Source: Chloroflexota bacterium (GTDB lineage: Bacteria; Chloroflexota; Anaerolineae; Anaerolineales; Anaerolineaceae). From it: a stretch of DNA of 64,000 bases. Position numbers and translations under genes: made by a program. This document shows, one piece after another, positions 9,414 through 19,311 of this stretch (its first letter is position 1; each line of letters begins with the position of its first letter). Where the stretch lies: assembly GCA_012522475.1 (NCBI GenBank), contig JAAYKH010000021.1, positions 1 through 64,000 on the forward strand, read 5' to 3'. Below the pieces are notes generated by a model that saw only the letters and a list, made by a program, of their open reading frames with translations, made no database searches and was not told the DNA's origin.

Positions 9414-10490
9414 TTATGATAGGATCATCCGTGTGGAAGGCTCTCGCTCTATGCCAACCAAAAAACTCGAAAACTCTTCTTTATTCTGAAGAACCATGCC
9501 ACACCCCCGTGCCACACAGGTCGTTGGATCCTCTGCCACCCAAACACGAATACGCAAATCGGATGATAAGCGTTCGGCAAGATTTTTGATCTGCGAACAT
9601 CCGCCCGCCAGACAAATCCCGTTGTCAATTAAGTCTGCCAGTATTTCCGGTGGTGCTTCATCAAGCGCATCGCGGATTGTTTTAATAATCACTGCAATCG
9701 ATTGTGAAATTGCCTCGCGAATTTCCACCGATGAAATCTCGATAGACTCTGGTAATCCAGTCACTAAATTCCTGCCCCGCACCTCCATGGTCAGCTCTTC
9801 TTTCATGGGATAAGCAGACCCGATGGCAATTTTTACCTTTTCTGCCATTCTTTCACCGATGAATAAATTATATTTATTCCTGATGTAGTTGATGATATCC
9901 TGGTCAAGTTCATCACCAGCAACTCGTAACGACCTGGAAGCAACCACGCCTCCCATCGAAACAACAGCGACTTCCGTTGTTCCACCACCAATGTCAACGA
10001 CCATCGTTCCCTGCACCTCCATAACCGGCAGGCCGGCTCCAATGGCTGCGGCAGATGGTTCATGGATTAAGAGCACTTCTCTGGCACCAGCAGCTTTGGC
10101 AGCATCAAATACAGCCCGTTTTTCCACTTCTGTGGCGCCTGAGGGGATGCCAATAACAACCCTTGGTTTTGGGAGTGGAACAATACTTTGCTGATGTGCT
10201 TTGCCAATGAAATACTCCAACAAAGCCTGGGTAATATCATATTCACTGATCACACCATCTCGCAAAGGTCGTAGCGCAATCACATTGGCTGGCGTCCGGC
10301 CAACCATAGATTTCGCTTGTGCGCCAATCGCAATTGGGTCACGAGTACGTTTCTCAAGCGCCACCCAGGAGGGTTCGTTGATCACGATGCCTTTGCCACG
10401 AATGAAAATAAGCGTATTTGCAGTCCCTAAGTCAATACCAATATCGAGAGAAAACAAACCCCAAAACCAGTTAAACGGCGAAAATGCCAA
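9414..10490 (-). CDS. mreB: Actin-like cell shape protein MreB
   Basis: A 358-residue actin-family ATPase. Visible motifs are the phosphate-1 loop IDLGTANTLIF, the MVGRTPANVIALRPLRDGVI segment, phosphate-2 VVDIGGGTTEVAV and the adenosine motif GGCSQIKNL. Its filaments steer side-wall synthesis. The start is TTG (10488-10490), seven bases after AAGGAG. An ATG three bases further upstream overlaps but is in the wrong frame. A weak start codon on the first gene of the operon may hold MreB dosage down (inference). Operon order is mreB-mreC-mreD-mrdA-minCDE-rodA. Confidence 0.95.
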   Translation of the reverse strand: MAFSPFNWFWGLFSLDIGIDLGTANTLIFIRGKGIVINEPSWVALEKRTRDPIAIGAQAKSMVGRTPANVIALRPLRDGVISEYDITQALLEYFIGKAHQQSIVPLPKPRVVIGIPSGATEVEKRAVFDAAKAAGAREVLLIHEPSAAAIGAGLPVMEVQGTMVVDIGGGTTEVAVVSMGGVVASRSLRVAGDELDQDIINYIRNKYNLFIGERMAEKVKIAIGSAYPMKEELTMEVRGRNLVTGLPESIEISSVEIREAISQSIAVIIKTIRDALDEAPPEILADLIDNGICLAGGCSQIKNLAERLSSDLRIRVWVAEDPTTCVARGCGMVLQNKEEFSSFLVGIEREPSTRMILS

Positions 10491-10547
10491 TTCATACTCC
10501 TTAAATTAACAAGTTTGGCAATGAAATATCACCAAAAAACCACGCAA

Positions 10548-10558
10548 ATTATACCATA
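10548..10558 (-). promoter_or_regulatory. Extended -10 promoter for the mre-min operon
   Basis: The minus strand reads ATGGTATAAT: TG-G-TATAAT, an extended -10 with a perfect hexamer at 10548-10553. It lies about 57 bases before the mreB TTG start. No good -35 box is at 16-18 bases, which extended -10 promoters tolerate. Confidence 0.55.
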
Positions 10559-10678
10559 GGACGATAATCAAGCTTTTTCTGATAATTGTTTTTAGTTTAC
10601 CCTTTTGATGACAACCTGCCAACTATGAAACAGTTAACCACCAAACACCGTCATTGCTGATTAATCATAAAAAACACG

Positions 10679-12004
10679 CTAATGATTAATCTTTTCAGCC
10701 ATCGTAAAACTACGCCGATTAACGATCGTTTGAGGTGTTTCTAAGACCGCTTTGATATCATCACCCTCGTTGATTACAAAAATAAAAGCACCTTGGCCGG
10801 ATAGTTTTTGTGCTAATTCATCCGCATCAGATAAGCCGCCAAAATTCTTAGGGTTGATGATGATGATTACAGGAATTAAACCCCGGTGAAGCAATTCCAT
10901 GGTAATCGTCTGAAGATGTTCGCTGGTTTCAGGTGAGATGATAACCACAGTACTGCCCCTCACCAAATGACTTATCTGAGTGCTCACCAAAGCCCAGATC
11001 GGCAGCTCGCCCTCCGGTTCTAGTACAGCCAGTGTTTCTAATATTTTCCCCAACTGGCGTTCACCGCGTTCGGCTGGCAGGATTGAATATTTTTGACCTG
11101 CCGAAACTAAACCCACTTCCCGACTTTCTTTGATGAAGTATTGAGCAAGAGAAGCTGCAATAGAGATTGCATATTCCGCAGTATCTGGCGGCAACTTGTA
11201 AGTTTTTTTGTAACGACCCCACCAAACCTGATGCAAATTTGGCACACCGATTTCGTCGCTGCGAATATGAGCTGGTTGATATGCATCGAGGAAAATCCAC
11301 ACTTCTGCCAAGGGGTCTTTCTCAAATTCTTTAACCATTAATTTTTGTTGACGTTCTGAAGAAGGCCAATGAATTTGTCTGAGCGGGTCGCCCGGGACAT
11401 ACTCACGGACGCCTGCAACATAGGGCGTGACCTCGAGTGTTTTTTCTCGCAAGGCACGGCCACCCGGCAGGACGCCAGAAGGCGCCAGGAAAAATTGAAT
11501 ATCAAATAAATACGGAATAACCAGCAATCGCAGGTTGTTTTCAAAACATTTCCTTCGCAGGAACAGGCCAAAAATATCTCCCGATTCAACCTGTGTGGGG
11601 CTAAGTGAAAACCACCCTCTTTTTTGAAGCAAGGTCAAGCCGATATAAACTCTGGTGTGTTTCCCACCCACATTGGTGAGCGCCTTCGAACCCGTTCCAC
11701 CCAAAAGATTAGATTGATCAACAATTTTCAACCATACTTTGGGGATGATCGAGCGGTTAACAACCTCATATTCCTCAGAGAAGACCTCACCCACCTGCTT
11801 GCGGTTAATCCGTGAGGAACGCTTGAGCGTGATGCCCGTTAATGACACAGCTGTCCACAAGGCGCTCAACCCCAAGATCACAATCATTGTTATTGTCAAA
11901 CGCAGAAAAATAGGGTTTGGCGCGAGCCAGGGCAGCCGTGTAAGCAGGTAACTTCCTCCGGCCAGAAAGAGCACCCACCAGAACGACCGACCAAATTTGA
12001 TCAT
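10679..12004 (-). CDS. DUF58 family protein (MoxR-associated)
   Basis: A 441-residue protein with two N-terminal membrane helices (about 8-25 and 33-52) and a beta-rich stretch. The DUF58 core around residues 195-240 reads [20 protein letters not shown], followed by a von Willebrand A-like fold with [14 protein letters not shown]58 proteins accompany MoxR ATPases and are thought to be their membrane-linked targets or adaptors. Their exact job is not established. The start overlaps the MoxR stop by 4 bases, so the pair is one operon. Confidence 0.85.
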   Translation of the reverse strand: MIKFGRSFWWVLFLAGGSYLLTRLPWLAPNPIFLRLTITMIVILGLSALWTAVSLTGITLKRSSRINRKQVGEVFSEEYEVVNRSIIPKVWLKIVDQSNLLGGTGSKALTNVGGKHTRVYIGLTLLQKRGWFSLSPTQVESGDIFGLFLRRKCFENNLRLLVIPYLFDIQFFLAPSGVLPGGRALREKTLEVTPYVAGVREYVPGDPLRQIHWPSSERQQKLMVKEFEKDPLAEVWIFLDAYQPAHIRSDEIGVPNLHQVWWGRYKKTYKLPPDTAEYAISIAASLAQYFIKESREVGLVSAGQKYSILPAERGERQLGKILETLAVLEPEGELPIWALVSTQISHLVRGSTVVIISPETSEHLQTITMELLHRGLIPVIIIINPKNFGGLSDADELAQKLSGQGAFIFVINEGDDIKAVLETPQTIVNRRSFTMAEKINH

Positions 12005-12975
12005 AAATCGCCGTCTCCCAGATCCCCAGCGGGCACCGGTAAAGTATCCAATATTTCTTTCACGATTCTGGTCGAACTGACATCGGCCAGTCGAGCAGAG
12101 GGGCTCATCACCACGCGATGAGACAACACATAGGGCGCAAGCATTTTAATATCATCCGGTAAAACGAAATCCCTGCCATCCAGAGCTGCCATTGCCTGCC
12201 CCGCTCTAAACAGACTCAGGCTTCCTCGCGGGCTGGCACCAAGAAACACCTCGGGATGTTCGCGCGTTTCCCTGACCATTTGAACAATGTAGCGTTTGAC
12301 CGGCTCAGAGACATAGATGCTTTTAATCATGTTCTGGGCGTTGAGAACCTCTTCACTTGTTACCACAGGCTTAAGTTCCATGATTGGGTGGATCAGTTGT
12401 TGTTCTTCCAAAATCTTAATTTCATTAGCCAATGAGGTATATCCCAGGTCGATCCGCATTAAAAATCGATCCAATTGAGCCTCTGGCAGAGGGAAAGTGC
12501 CTTCGTATTCGATGGGATTCTGAGTAGCCATGACCATAAAGGGAACAGGTAAAGCATGTGTCATGCCATCAACAGTCATCTGCCGTTCTTCCATCGCCTC
12601 TAACAGCGCTGATTGTGTTTTTGGTGTGGCTCGGTTGATTTCATCTGCCAGCACCACCTGTGCCATCAAAGGGCCGGGTCGAAATTCAAACTCGTGTGTG
12701 TTCTGGTTGTAAATCGAAACACCTGTTACATCGCTTGGGAGCATGTCAGGCGTAAATTGAATCCGCTTAAACGTGCATCCCAACGACGCAGCCAAACTAC
12801 GGGCCAGCATTGTCTTGCCCACGCCTGGCACATCTTCAATAAGAAGATGTCCCTGACATAAAAAAGCAACCACCGTCAACGCAATCGGGGTTTCCTTGCC
12901 GATAATTACTTGATTCAAATTCTGCTTAAGTTTATTTGCCAGTTCCTGCACCAGGGTAATATCAAGGGGCATCAT
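12001..12975 (-). CDS. MoxR-type AAA+ ATPase
   Basis: A 324-residue AAA+ protein. Walker A is [16 protein letters not shown] at about 48-63. Walker B is [26 protein letters not shown], the MoxR signature, with sensor 1 in [22 protein letters not shown]. MoxR ATPases act as chaperones for assembling or activating membrane or metal-dependent complexes. Here the only linked partner is the DUF58 protein, with no transglutaminase or VWA genes following. Two adjacent ATG codons are possible starts. GGAGAT fits either. Confidence 0.9.
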   Translation of the reverse strand: MMPLDITLVQELANKLKQNLNQVIIGKETPIALTVVAFLCQGHLLIEDVPGVGKTMLARSLAASLGCTFKRIQFTPDMLPSDVTGVSIYNQNTHEFEFRPGPLMAQVVLADEINRATPKTQSALLEAMEERQMTVDGMTHALPVPFMVMATQNPIEYEGTFPLPEAQLDRFLMRIDLGYTSLANEIKILEEQQLIHPIMELKPVVTSEEVLNAQNMIKSIYVSEPVKRYIVQMVRETREHPEVFLGASPRGSLSLFRAGQAMAALDGRDFVLPDDIKMLAPYVLSHRVVMSPSARLADVSSTRIVKEILDTLPVPAGDLGDGDL

Positions 12976-13202
12976 GAAATCTCCTGTAGAATCATCAAAT
13001 TCAATAGAAAATTGTCCGGATTCCTAAACTTATTTTATCTCATTAAAATTATTGGTACACTTGGATCAGTATTGGATAAATGTATATTCATTTTCAGCAA
13101 GAATCCTGCTGTTAAGATGATAAAATAATATCACCTCGTTGAAAAGTGTGGATTTATGGTTGAAGAAAGCACCAGACCTGCTCAGATGAAAGGCCAATGC
13201 TT

Positions 13203-13904
13203 ATGAGTGAATCGTTAAATCTCTTCCGCTTGCAAAAACTAGATAGCGAAATCGATCAAACCAGGTCGCGCCTCGAAGAAATTATCCGCGCGCTCAACGA
13301 TGATCGGCGCCTAAAATTAGCCCATCAACAACATGAAAAAGCTCAAGAAATTGTCCGCAAGGCTCGCATTAAGCTCAAACAGATTGAACACAAGGTTGAA
13401 ACGCAGCGGATAAAGCGAAAAGCTTCCCAAACCTCTCTGTTTAGCGGAAAAATTAAGAACCCTAAGGAGCTGCAAGATCTACAAATGGAGTCCGAGGCGC
13501 TCAAACGTTATATTGCCCAATTGGAAGATGAACAACTGGAAGCAATGATTGATCATGAATCTACCGAAGAGAAATGCCAGGCAGCAGAAGACAATCTCAA
13601 GCAAGTCAAAGCACAATTAGTTCAAGAAAATGCCGCTTTAATAGGTGAACAATCAAAATTGAAGGTATCTCTTAAACGATCACTCCGTGAGAGGGAAGCC
13701 GCTCTTCAATCAATCTCTCACCAGAACCAGACCCTTTATCTTCAGCTTCGAGAACGCAAGCGGGGTGTTGCCGTGGCTTCAGTTTCCGAAGGCGGCTGTG
13801 GTATTTGTGGTCAAGCATTGACACCTGCAGACCTTCAGACAGTGCGCTCCTCCATTGGGCTGGTCTTTTGCAGTTCGTGTGGACGAATTCTATACGAAGG
13901 TTAA
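13203..13904 (+). CDS. Coiled-coil C4 zinc-ribbon protein (DUF164 / COG1579 type)
   Basis: A 233-residue protein made mainly of a long heptad-rich coiled coil (about 5-180), ending in a four-cysteine zinc ribbon (CGICGQ ... CSSCG). This layout is typical of COG1579, proposed to bind nucleic acid; the function is not established. I prefer ATG 13203, because AAAGG lies nine bases before it. An in-frame ATG at 13197 is only three bases from that site. It is transcribed opposite to the flanking genes and converges with yggT, seven bases away. Confidence 0.8.
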   Translation: MSESLNLFRLQKLDSEIDQTRSRLEEIIRALNDDRRLKLAHQQHEKAQEIVRKARIKLKQIEHKVETQRIKRKASQTSLFSGKIKNPKELQDLQMESEALKRYIAQLEDEQLEAMIDHESTEEKCQAAEDNLKQVKAQLVQENAALIGEQSKLKVSLKRSLREREAALQSISHQNQTLYLQLRERKRGVAVASVSEGGCGICGQALTPADLQTVRSSIGLVFCSSCGRILYEG

Positions 13905-13910
13905 TGGGTT

Positions 13911-14171
13911 TTATTGAAAACTGCGCAGCAACGCAACGATAATTGCCCCTACAACCTGCAAGGCAATCATAAGAATCAAGGGGCTGAAATCCATTCCACC
14001 CACTGGAGAGACATACTTTCGAATAGGTTTTAAAAGGGGGTCAACGATCCGTCCGAGTGTGTCAATCACTGGATGAAAGGGGTCTAAAAAGTAACGGAGC
14101 AACGAGTAAACAAAAACAGCAAGGACCAAAACCCTGACCGTGGCGTTGACAATTATAATTAACAATCCCAT
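13911..14171 (-). CDS. YggT family membrane protein
   Basis: An 86-residue protein with two hydrophobic helices (about 3-27 and 62-82), joined by a loop with the YggT pattern LDPFHPVIDTLGRIVDPLLKPIRKYV. The role is not firmly known; in several bacteria it is linked to membrane or division functions. It follows yggS by 12 bases, the classic yggS-yggT pairing, and ends the long minus-strand run that begins with smpB. Confidence 0.85.
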   Translation of the reverse strand: MGLLIIIVNATVRVLVLAVFVYSLLRYFLDPFHPVIDTLGRIVDPLLKPIRKYVSPVGGMDFSPLILMIALQVVGAIIVALLRSFQ

Positions 14172-14183
14172 TTTCCACCCTAT

Positions 14184-14930
14184 TCATTCATTGACGGGCC
14201 TGGATCCAAAGATCGTTGTACCCAGTCTGATGATGGTTGCACCCTCTTCAATGGCGACTTCATAGTCAAAGCTTGTTCCAATCGATAGTTCATCCCAGGA
14301 GACTTCAGATAATTCCTTCCGGAGGAAACCCTGCAGCCGGCCCAGGCGCTGATAAAAAGGGCGTGTTTTTTCCGGATCGTCAAAGAAAGGCGGCATGCTC
14401 ATTAATCCTTGTATTTGTAAATGCGGAAATTCGGTGATTTCTTTAAATTCCGATAGTAAATCGGGCCAGCGATGCTCATCCCATGCGTTAAACCCATGTT
14501 TACTTTCTTCGCCGCTTACATTAACTTCAATCAAAACTGGCATGCTCCGGTTGGTTTCAGCACAGAAACGGTCCAGGCGGCGGGCAATCTTGATACGATC
14601 CACAGCATGAACCCAGTCAAAATAAGCGCATACCGAGCTTGCCTTTCGGCTCTGAATATGACCGATCATGTGCCAGGCAAGGCTTTCATCTGAGGCTAAC
14701 TCCTGAATTTTCTCAACAGCCTGTTCAGGATAGTTTTCGCCAAAGTCGCGAATGCCGGCAGCTATACCGGCTTTAATCGTCTCCAGTGGCAAAAGCTTCG
14801 TGACTGCCACCAGTTTAATTTCATTGACGTCTCGCCCTGCCTTCCTGGCTGCCTTTTCCATTCGCCCTTTTATATTGGCAAGGTTTGCTTCAATCTGAGC
14901 AACCTGTTGCGAGAAGTTTAACGCTGTCAT
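14184..14930 (-). CDS. PLP homeostasis protein YggS/PROSC
   Basis: A 248-residue single-domain PLP-binding protein of the fold type III barrel. The cofactor lysine is in KLVAVTKLLPLETI (about residue 45). Other family patterns are DFGENYPEQ, WHMIGHIQSRK and the phosphate-binding end SIGTSFDYEVAIEEGATIIR with GTTIFG. It buffers pyridoxal phosphate rather than catalysing a known reaction. It is followed by yggT. Confidence 0.92.
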   Translation of the reverse strand: MTALNFSQQVAQIEANLANIKGRMEKAARKAGRDVNEIKLVAVTKLLPLETIKAGIAAGIRDFGENYPEQAVEKIQELASDESLAWHMIGHIQSRKASSVCAYFDWVHAVDRIKIARRLDRFCAETNRSMPVLIEVNVSGEESKHGFNAWDEHRWPDLLSEFKEITEFPHLQIQGLMSMPPFFDDPEKTRPFYQRLGRLQGFLRKELSEVSWDELSIGTSFDYEVAIEEGATIIRLGTTIFGSRPVNE

Positions 14931-14963
14931 CCGATGATCTCCCTGTGATCTCCCTGTTTTAAC

Positions 14964-15752
14964 TTAATTATCCCTGATGCTCATGAAAACAGCAAATCGA
15001 CCGGTTTGACCATGCTCACCACGATGAGAATACCAATCTTCTAAATTACAAGCAGTACAGATTTTGGAAATTTCAATGTGCTTCACGCCAGCCTGAAAAA
15101 GGACATCCTGGTTAGCACCCCACAAATCCAGAAAGAGTTTTCCATCCTTGTTTTGAAAATAATGCCGGGTATCGCCACGGAAATGCTTCTGGTACAAGCT
15201 CAGCACTTCAGGGCCGACTTCGTAACAACGTTGACAAATAGAGGGGCCAATGCCTGCAAAAATTGTTTCTGGACGAGAACCGAAGCAAGCCGTCATTTTT
15301 TCAACCGCTCGCTGGGCGACCTGCTGATAGGTTCCCTGCCATCCAGCGTGAGCGATGCCGATCACGCGCAGCAGCGGGTCGACCAGTAAGATTGGCACAC
15401 AATCAGCAAAGCGCATAAACAAGGTGACAGTAGCTTTGTCTGTCAGGATTCCATCCGCCCGATCATGAGGTTGGTCCAAACTTCGCGGCGCATCTGCACA
15501 AACAATCTTATCTCCATGGACCTGCCAGACATCAAATCGAGAAGAAAAATCATAACCAAAAGCATTGTAAATCCGTTTGTGGTTGGTCAGTACCGCCTGG
15601 GGGTCATCCCCCACCGTGCCCCCAGTGTTCAGGCTGTTGAAAGGTGGCTGGCTAACACCGCCTCTGCGCGTCAATATCGCATGGAATACTGGGAGGTCTT
15701 GAAAACTTTCAAATTGGTAGTAACGCAGACCTTGTTTATCATAAAAACGCAT
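14964..15752 (-). CDS. pgeF: Peptidoglycan editing factor PgeF / YfiH laccase-domain protein
   Basis: A 262-residue protein with the Cu-oxidase_4 signatures. Metal-ligand motifs are VHGDKI, FADCVPILLVDP and AHAGWQGT, and the following IGPSICQRCYEVGPEV is characteristic. Members have been described as purine-nucleoside phosphorylase/adenosine deaminase-like enzymes and as an editor of peptidoglycan precursor stem peptides. Which applies here is open. Its start overlaps the DUF2085 gene stop by one base (TGATG). Confidence 0.88.
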   Translation of the reverse strand: MRFYDKQGLRYYQFESFQDLPVFHAILTRRGGVSQPPFNSLNTGGTVGDDPQAVLTNHKRIYNAFGYDFSSRFDVWQVHGDKIVCADAPRSLDQPHDRADGILTDKATVTLFMRFADCVPILLVDPLLRVIGIAHAGWQGTYQQVAQRAVEKMTACFGSRPETIFAGIGPSICQRCYEVGPEVLSLYQKHFRGDTRHYFQNKDGKLFLDLWGANQDVLFQAGVKHIEISKICTACNLEDWYSHRGEHGQTGRFAVFMSIRDN

Positions 15753-16762
15753 CAGGTCCTCTTACCTCTCTGCGCCTCGATTTGTGAGACAATGGCCTGC
15801 TTCAACTGCATTTCCCGCCGGTTTTCCTTAATCGATTCTTCCATATATGGGTAGCCAAACCAGGCTGAGGTTAAGCCAAACAACCCACCTGTCACAACGC
15901 GAAACATCGGGGTGCTTTCACGTAATGGGATCCAATCAAAGATCGCCCAACCCGTCTGACCAAGTAGTTGGGAGAATCCATCCAAACCAATCGGGCCCAA
16001 ACCCAGCAGAATCCATATATACCAGGGCAACGGTTTAATCCTTCTGCCGAAAACAGAAAAAATCAAGCCAAACACAAAAATCGCGCTGTAAATTGCAACA
16101 TCTCTCTGACATAAGGCCGTCTTGTAACCCATGGTTTCATTGCCGAGAAAGCTACGGGCGGCGTTGACATTGTTCTCATCGATCCCAGCAGCCATGCCAA
16201 AGGTCAACAACCCATCCACCTGACCCATTTGGCTTGGGTAATAAGGCTGTTCACCAAACAGGTAGAAGGTTCGGTATCCCAGTTGATGACACAGTGGGCT
16301 GTAGACCTTATAAATAACCTTGGCAGGTGTTACCCAGCCGATCTTCATCAACCCTGGTGCCAGAAAAGCAAAAAAGACATATAAAAAGACAACAGCATTA
16401 AAGACCAGCATGTATTTTCTCGAAAACCAGTGTGAAAAGCGGTCAGCTTTTTCCATCTCAAGGGGTTCAGAAATACGCCGCACCAATACCTGGTTACCCT
16501 TTGCCTGTGCTTCTTCCAATCTCGCTTCGGATTTTTCAAAGGCGAGTTTAATGTCTTCAATTTCGAAGGTTTTTGTGATCCGATAAACACCGATGTCTAA
16601 AACAGGTGCCTTGTCAGCATACTCAGATTGCAAAACTGGCTCGCGATCGATATCAATAATGGACAATTCATGAGGATGTTCATTTTGAAGTTGATCGAGA
16701 TGTTGGATAATCGCTTCAAATTGATTGTCAGCTTTTGAAATAAATAATGTTGCCTGTATCAT
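15752..16762 (-). CDS. Thioredoxin-like / DUF2085 membrane fusion protein
   Basis: A 336-residue protein. Residues 1-80 look like a glutaredoxin-type fold: MIQATLFIS at the first strand, a cis-proline-like KAPVLDIGVY, and a final helix. The Cys pair expected after the first strand is replaced by SKADN, so it cannot be a normal redox centre. A charged linker follows, then from about 130 the DUF2085 membrane domain with SPLCHQLGYRTFYLFG and LGLGPIGLDGFSQLLG. The start overlaps the TlpA stop (ATGA). Its place after ccdA and tlpA suggests a link to envelope thiol transfer, which is inference. Confidence 0.75.
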   Translation of the reverse strand: MIQATLFISKADNQFEAIIQHLDQLQNEHPHELSIIDIDREPVLQSEYADKAPVLDIGVYRITKTFEIEDIKLAFEKSEARLEEAQAKGNQVLVRRISEPLEMEKADRFSHWFSRKYMLVFNAVVFLYVFFAFLAPGLMKIGWVTPAKVIYKVYSPLCHQLGYRTFYLFGEQPYYPSQMGQVDGLLTFGMAAGIDENNVNAARSFLGNETMGYKTALCQRDVAIYSAIFVFGLIFSVFGRRIKPLPWYIWILLGLGPIGLDGFSQLLGQTGWAIFDWIPLRESTPMFRVVTGGLFGLTSAWFGYPYMEESIKENRREMQLKQAIVSQIEAQRGKRT

Positions 16763-17373
16763 TCACCTAGCCCTAACTTTAATAAATACCGATCAATAAG
16801 TTCTGAATCTAATTCACCAATATGGGTTGCAACGACCTCACCTCTTTCGTCAAAAAAAAGGGTCGTGGGGAACCCAAAAACTCTGTATTGGCGGGCAATT
16901 GTATTTGTGGGGTTAAGAAGGAAGGTTAATTCAAACCCATGTTGATCAACAAAGTTTCGCACAACATGCTCTTCCTCGCCGGGGTTGATGGCCAACACCA
17001 CCAATTCGTTCTCATAGCGGTGCGCATAATCCTGAATTACGGGCATCTCTTCCAGGCACGGCGGGCAATAAGTTGCCCAAAAATTCACCATCATGGGCTT
17101 TCCAGAAAAGTCATCAAGAGCAATTGGTTCGCCGTCTAAATCAAACAAATCAGCCTGCTCTATCTCAACGATGACGGCTTCTTCCTCACTTACTTCCGGG
17201 GTCGGAATTACGACATCCTTTTCAGAAGTGAGCGCCACCGGATCGTTGAGACTAAGGTTCGTTTGCTGATGCTTGCTCTGGGCCGTCTGGCGTAATTTTA
17301 AAAACACGAAGATGCCCATTGCAATGATCAACACCATCAAACCCAGGTCAACCAGCCAAAGTTTCTTTCTCAT
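16759..17373 (-). CDS. TlpA/ResA-type membrane-anchored thioredoxin
   Basis: A 204-residue protein with an N-terminal membrane anchor (about 7-26), a charged spacer and a thioredoxin domain. The active site is C103-P-P-C106 in NFWATYCPPCLEEMP. The cis-proline segment is FGFPTTLFFDERG. Such proteins reduce extracytoplasmic disulfides, often for cytochrome c maturation, with electrons from CcdA, encoded 22 bases upstream. No cytochrome maturation genes are in the window, so the substrate is unknown. Confidence 0.9.
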   Translation of the reverse strand: MRKKLWLVDLGLMVLIIAMGIFVFLKLRQTAQSKHQQTNLSLNDPVALTSEKDVVIPTPEVSEEEAVIVEIEQADLFDLDGEPIALDDFSGKPMMVNFWATYCPPCLEEMPVIQDYAHRYENELVVLAINPGEEEHVVRNFVDQHGFELTFLLNPTNTIARQYRVFGFPTTLFFDERGEVVATHIGELDSELIDRYLLKLGLGE

Positions 17374-17395
17374 GCAATCACAATCCCTAACCGGG

Positions 17396-18118
17396 TTAAA
17401 TCCCAGAGTTTAACAGACTATCAAATGTGGCCAGCTGCTGGTAGATGCCCAGGAACAGCATGACGCCGACAATGATTAAAATAATGCCCATCAAAATTTG
17501 AATGATCTGCATTGCTCTGCCGTATTTTTTCAAAAATCTTGTTACCCACCCCACGCCCAAAGCTGCAATTAAGAAAGGCAAAGCCATCCCTAATGAGTAC
17601 ACGCTCAGCAAGCTGACGCCCTGGCCGATATTGGCACGTTCAATCGCCAAAGTCAGGATTAATCCCAGCGTTGGGCCGACACAAGGTGACCACCCAGCAG
17701 AAAAGACCACGCCCATTATGAAAGAGGCAAAGAAGCCGCTGCCCTGGCTCAATTTTGACTGTGGCCTGAAATCATAATTGAGGAAGGGAATCGTGATCAA
17801 CCCTGTCATATGCAGTCCAAACAAGATGATGATCACACCGCCTGCTTTTGCCAGCAGTTCGCGGATTTGAAATAAGAACACACTAAAAACCGAAAAAGCC
17901 AATCCAAGTGAGATGAAAACAAAACTAAACCCGAGCACAAAAGCTAAACCATGCAAGAATGTCTTCCACTTGTTGGCTGTTGTTGCTTCCTGATCCAAAA
18001 TTGAACGCCCGCCCAGGTAGCCCACATAGGCCGGAACCAGTGAAAATACACAGGGTGAAAAGAAGGATACCAGGCCTGCTAAAAAAGCCAAACCTATTGA
18101 AATGTTGATCTCACCCAT
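17396..18118 (-). CDS. ccdA: CcdA-type thiol-disulfide transporter
   Basis: A 240-residue membrane protein with six hydrophobic segments. The two redox cysteines lie in the repeat-related motifs FFSPCVFSLVP (C23) and AGWSPCVGPTLG (C146). It passes electrons from cytoplasmic thioredoxin across the membrane, here presumably to the TlpA protein encoded next. It lies 20 bases after the L,D-transpeptidase gene. Confidence 0.92.
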   Translation of the reverse strand: MGEINISIGLAFLAGLVSFFSPCVFSLVPAYVGYLGGRSILDQEATTANKWKTFLHGLAFVLGFSFVFISLGLAFSVFSVFLFQIRELLAKAGGVIIILFGLHMTGLITIPFLNYDFRPQSKLSQGSGFFASFIMGVVFSAGWSPCVGPTLGLILTLAIERANIGQGVSLLSVYSLGMALPFLIAALGVGWVTRFLKKYGRAMQIIQILMGIILIIVGVMLFLGIYQQLATFDSLLNSGI

Positions 18119-18138
18119 AAAATTTGCCTTAATCTGAT

Positions 18139-19302
18139 TTAGGACACCAATTCAACGGTTACCGGCGTCGACACACCAAAACCAGACCAGGTCAGATCCC
18201 CCTCTTGATAAGGGACTGCCGGTTCTACCCAGCGCCAGATCCACTTTACATCTTCATTCCGACAATTAATGCACCCGTTTGATTTCATAATCCCAAAGGC
18301 ATTGTGCCAGTACGTTGAATGAATATAGACGCCACCAGGTTCAATGCCAAAATTCCAGGCCACACCAGGCAAATCGAAGCCCGGCATATAACGCCCATCC
18401 TGGCTGTAATGCATGGAGATATTTTTCCGCCAGGGCGTATGTTTGCCAATCGGTGTGATCCATTCCCCGGTCTCAAAATTTCGCCCACCTGTCGTTACAG
18501 TCGTAAAGAAAACTTCCTGATCACCTTCAAAGCAGGTTAATGTTTGAACACCGATTCCTCGCATTTGAATCAGGATGTGTTTGCCATCGACGCCCGGGTT
18601 GATGGGAGTAATGTCTTCAGGCATGATGGGTTGGCACACGTGGGCATCGACCCAGTAAGTATCAGGGAAGGCGCCCACTTTTTGCATCAAACAATATTGG
18701 GTCCTTCCCGTTGTGGGGTTTTGGCGGATGTCAAACGCCCAATAAACCTGCGAAAAACGCACGCGTGGATAGATCACATGGGGGTCTTTAACCCACCACT
18801 GATAGTTTTCTTTGGGCTTTGTCAGATCAATATCAGTGTAAGGTGTGGTAATTTCAACCCACATTCCGCGAGACCCGTCAGGCATTTCCGGGAGTTCAGC
18901 TAAAGGTTCATGGACAATATGGCGTACCCTTTGAACGTCGTCCGCATAAAGATAACCTTCTGGAGTTTCGACCCAGCGTTGATTGATCCGCAATGGGTCC
19001 AACTGTTTGGCAATGACTTCCTGTTTCCACACAAACACATCATCGTGATAAGCAGTGCCGATAACCGGAGCATCAATATATGGCTCACTTCGAATTGGCA
19101 CGTGAGTACCCCACTCACCAACGCAAATTCGACCTAAAAGCTGGTCAACGGGAAACTCAGGGGTAACAGGGTTTTGCAGTACTGCCTGGTTGCTGGCAGT
19201 AAAAATATGGCCCATTTTTGTTCCGCTAAGCGCAAAACCACCCAGAGTCAACGCTGATAATTTCAAAAATTCTCGTCGAGATAATCTGTCTTTGCGATTC
19301 AT
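18139..19302 (-). CDS. Tat-exported L,D-transpeptidase (YkuD family)
   Basis: About 387 residues, starting with a twin-arginine signal (SRREFLKLSALTLGGFALSG), so the folded protein is exported. After an SH3-like region (about 60-130) comes a C-terminal YkuD domain. The catalytic motif reads IHSTYWHNAFGIMKSNGCIN, the Cys being about 43 residues from the end; the usual SHGC is SNGC here. It probably forms 3-3 peptidoglycan cross-links or attaches proteins. I use ATG 19300-19302; a TTG seven codons earlier is also in frame, but lies in the promoter. Confidence 0.85.
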   Translation of the reverse strand: MNRKDRLSRREFLKLSALTLGGFALSGTKMGHIFTASNQAVLQNPVTPEFPVDQLLGRICVGEWGTHVPIRSEPYIDAPVIGTAYHDDVFVWKQEVIAKQLDPLRINQRWVETPEGYLYADDVQRVRHIVHEPLAELPEMPDGSRGMWVEITTPYTDIDLTKPKENYQWWVKDPHVIYPRVRFSQVYWAFDIRQNPTTGRTQYCLMQKVGAFPDTYWVDAHVCQPIMPEDITPINPGVDGKHILIQMRGIGVQTLTCFEGDQEVFFTTVTTGGRNFETGEWITPIGKHTPWRKNISMHYSQDGRYMPGFDLPGVAWNFGIEPGGVYIHSTYWHNAFGIMKSNGCINCRNEDVKWIWRWVEPAVPYQEGDLTWSGFGVSTPVTVELVS

Positions 19303-19311
19303 ATTATGATT

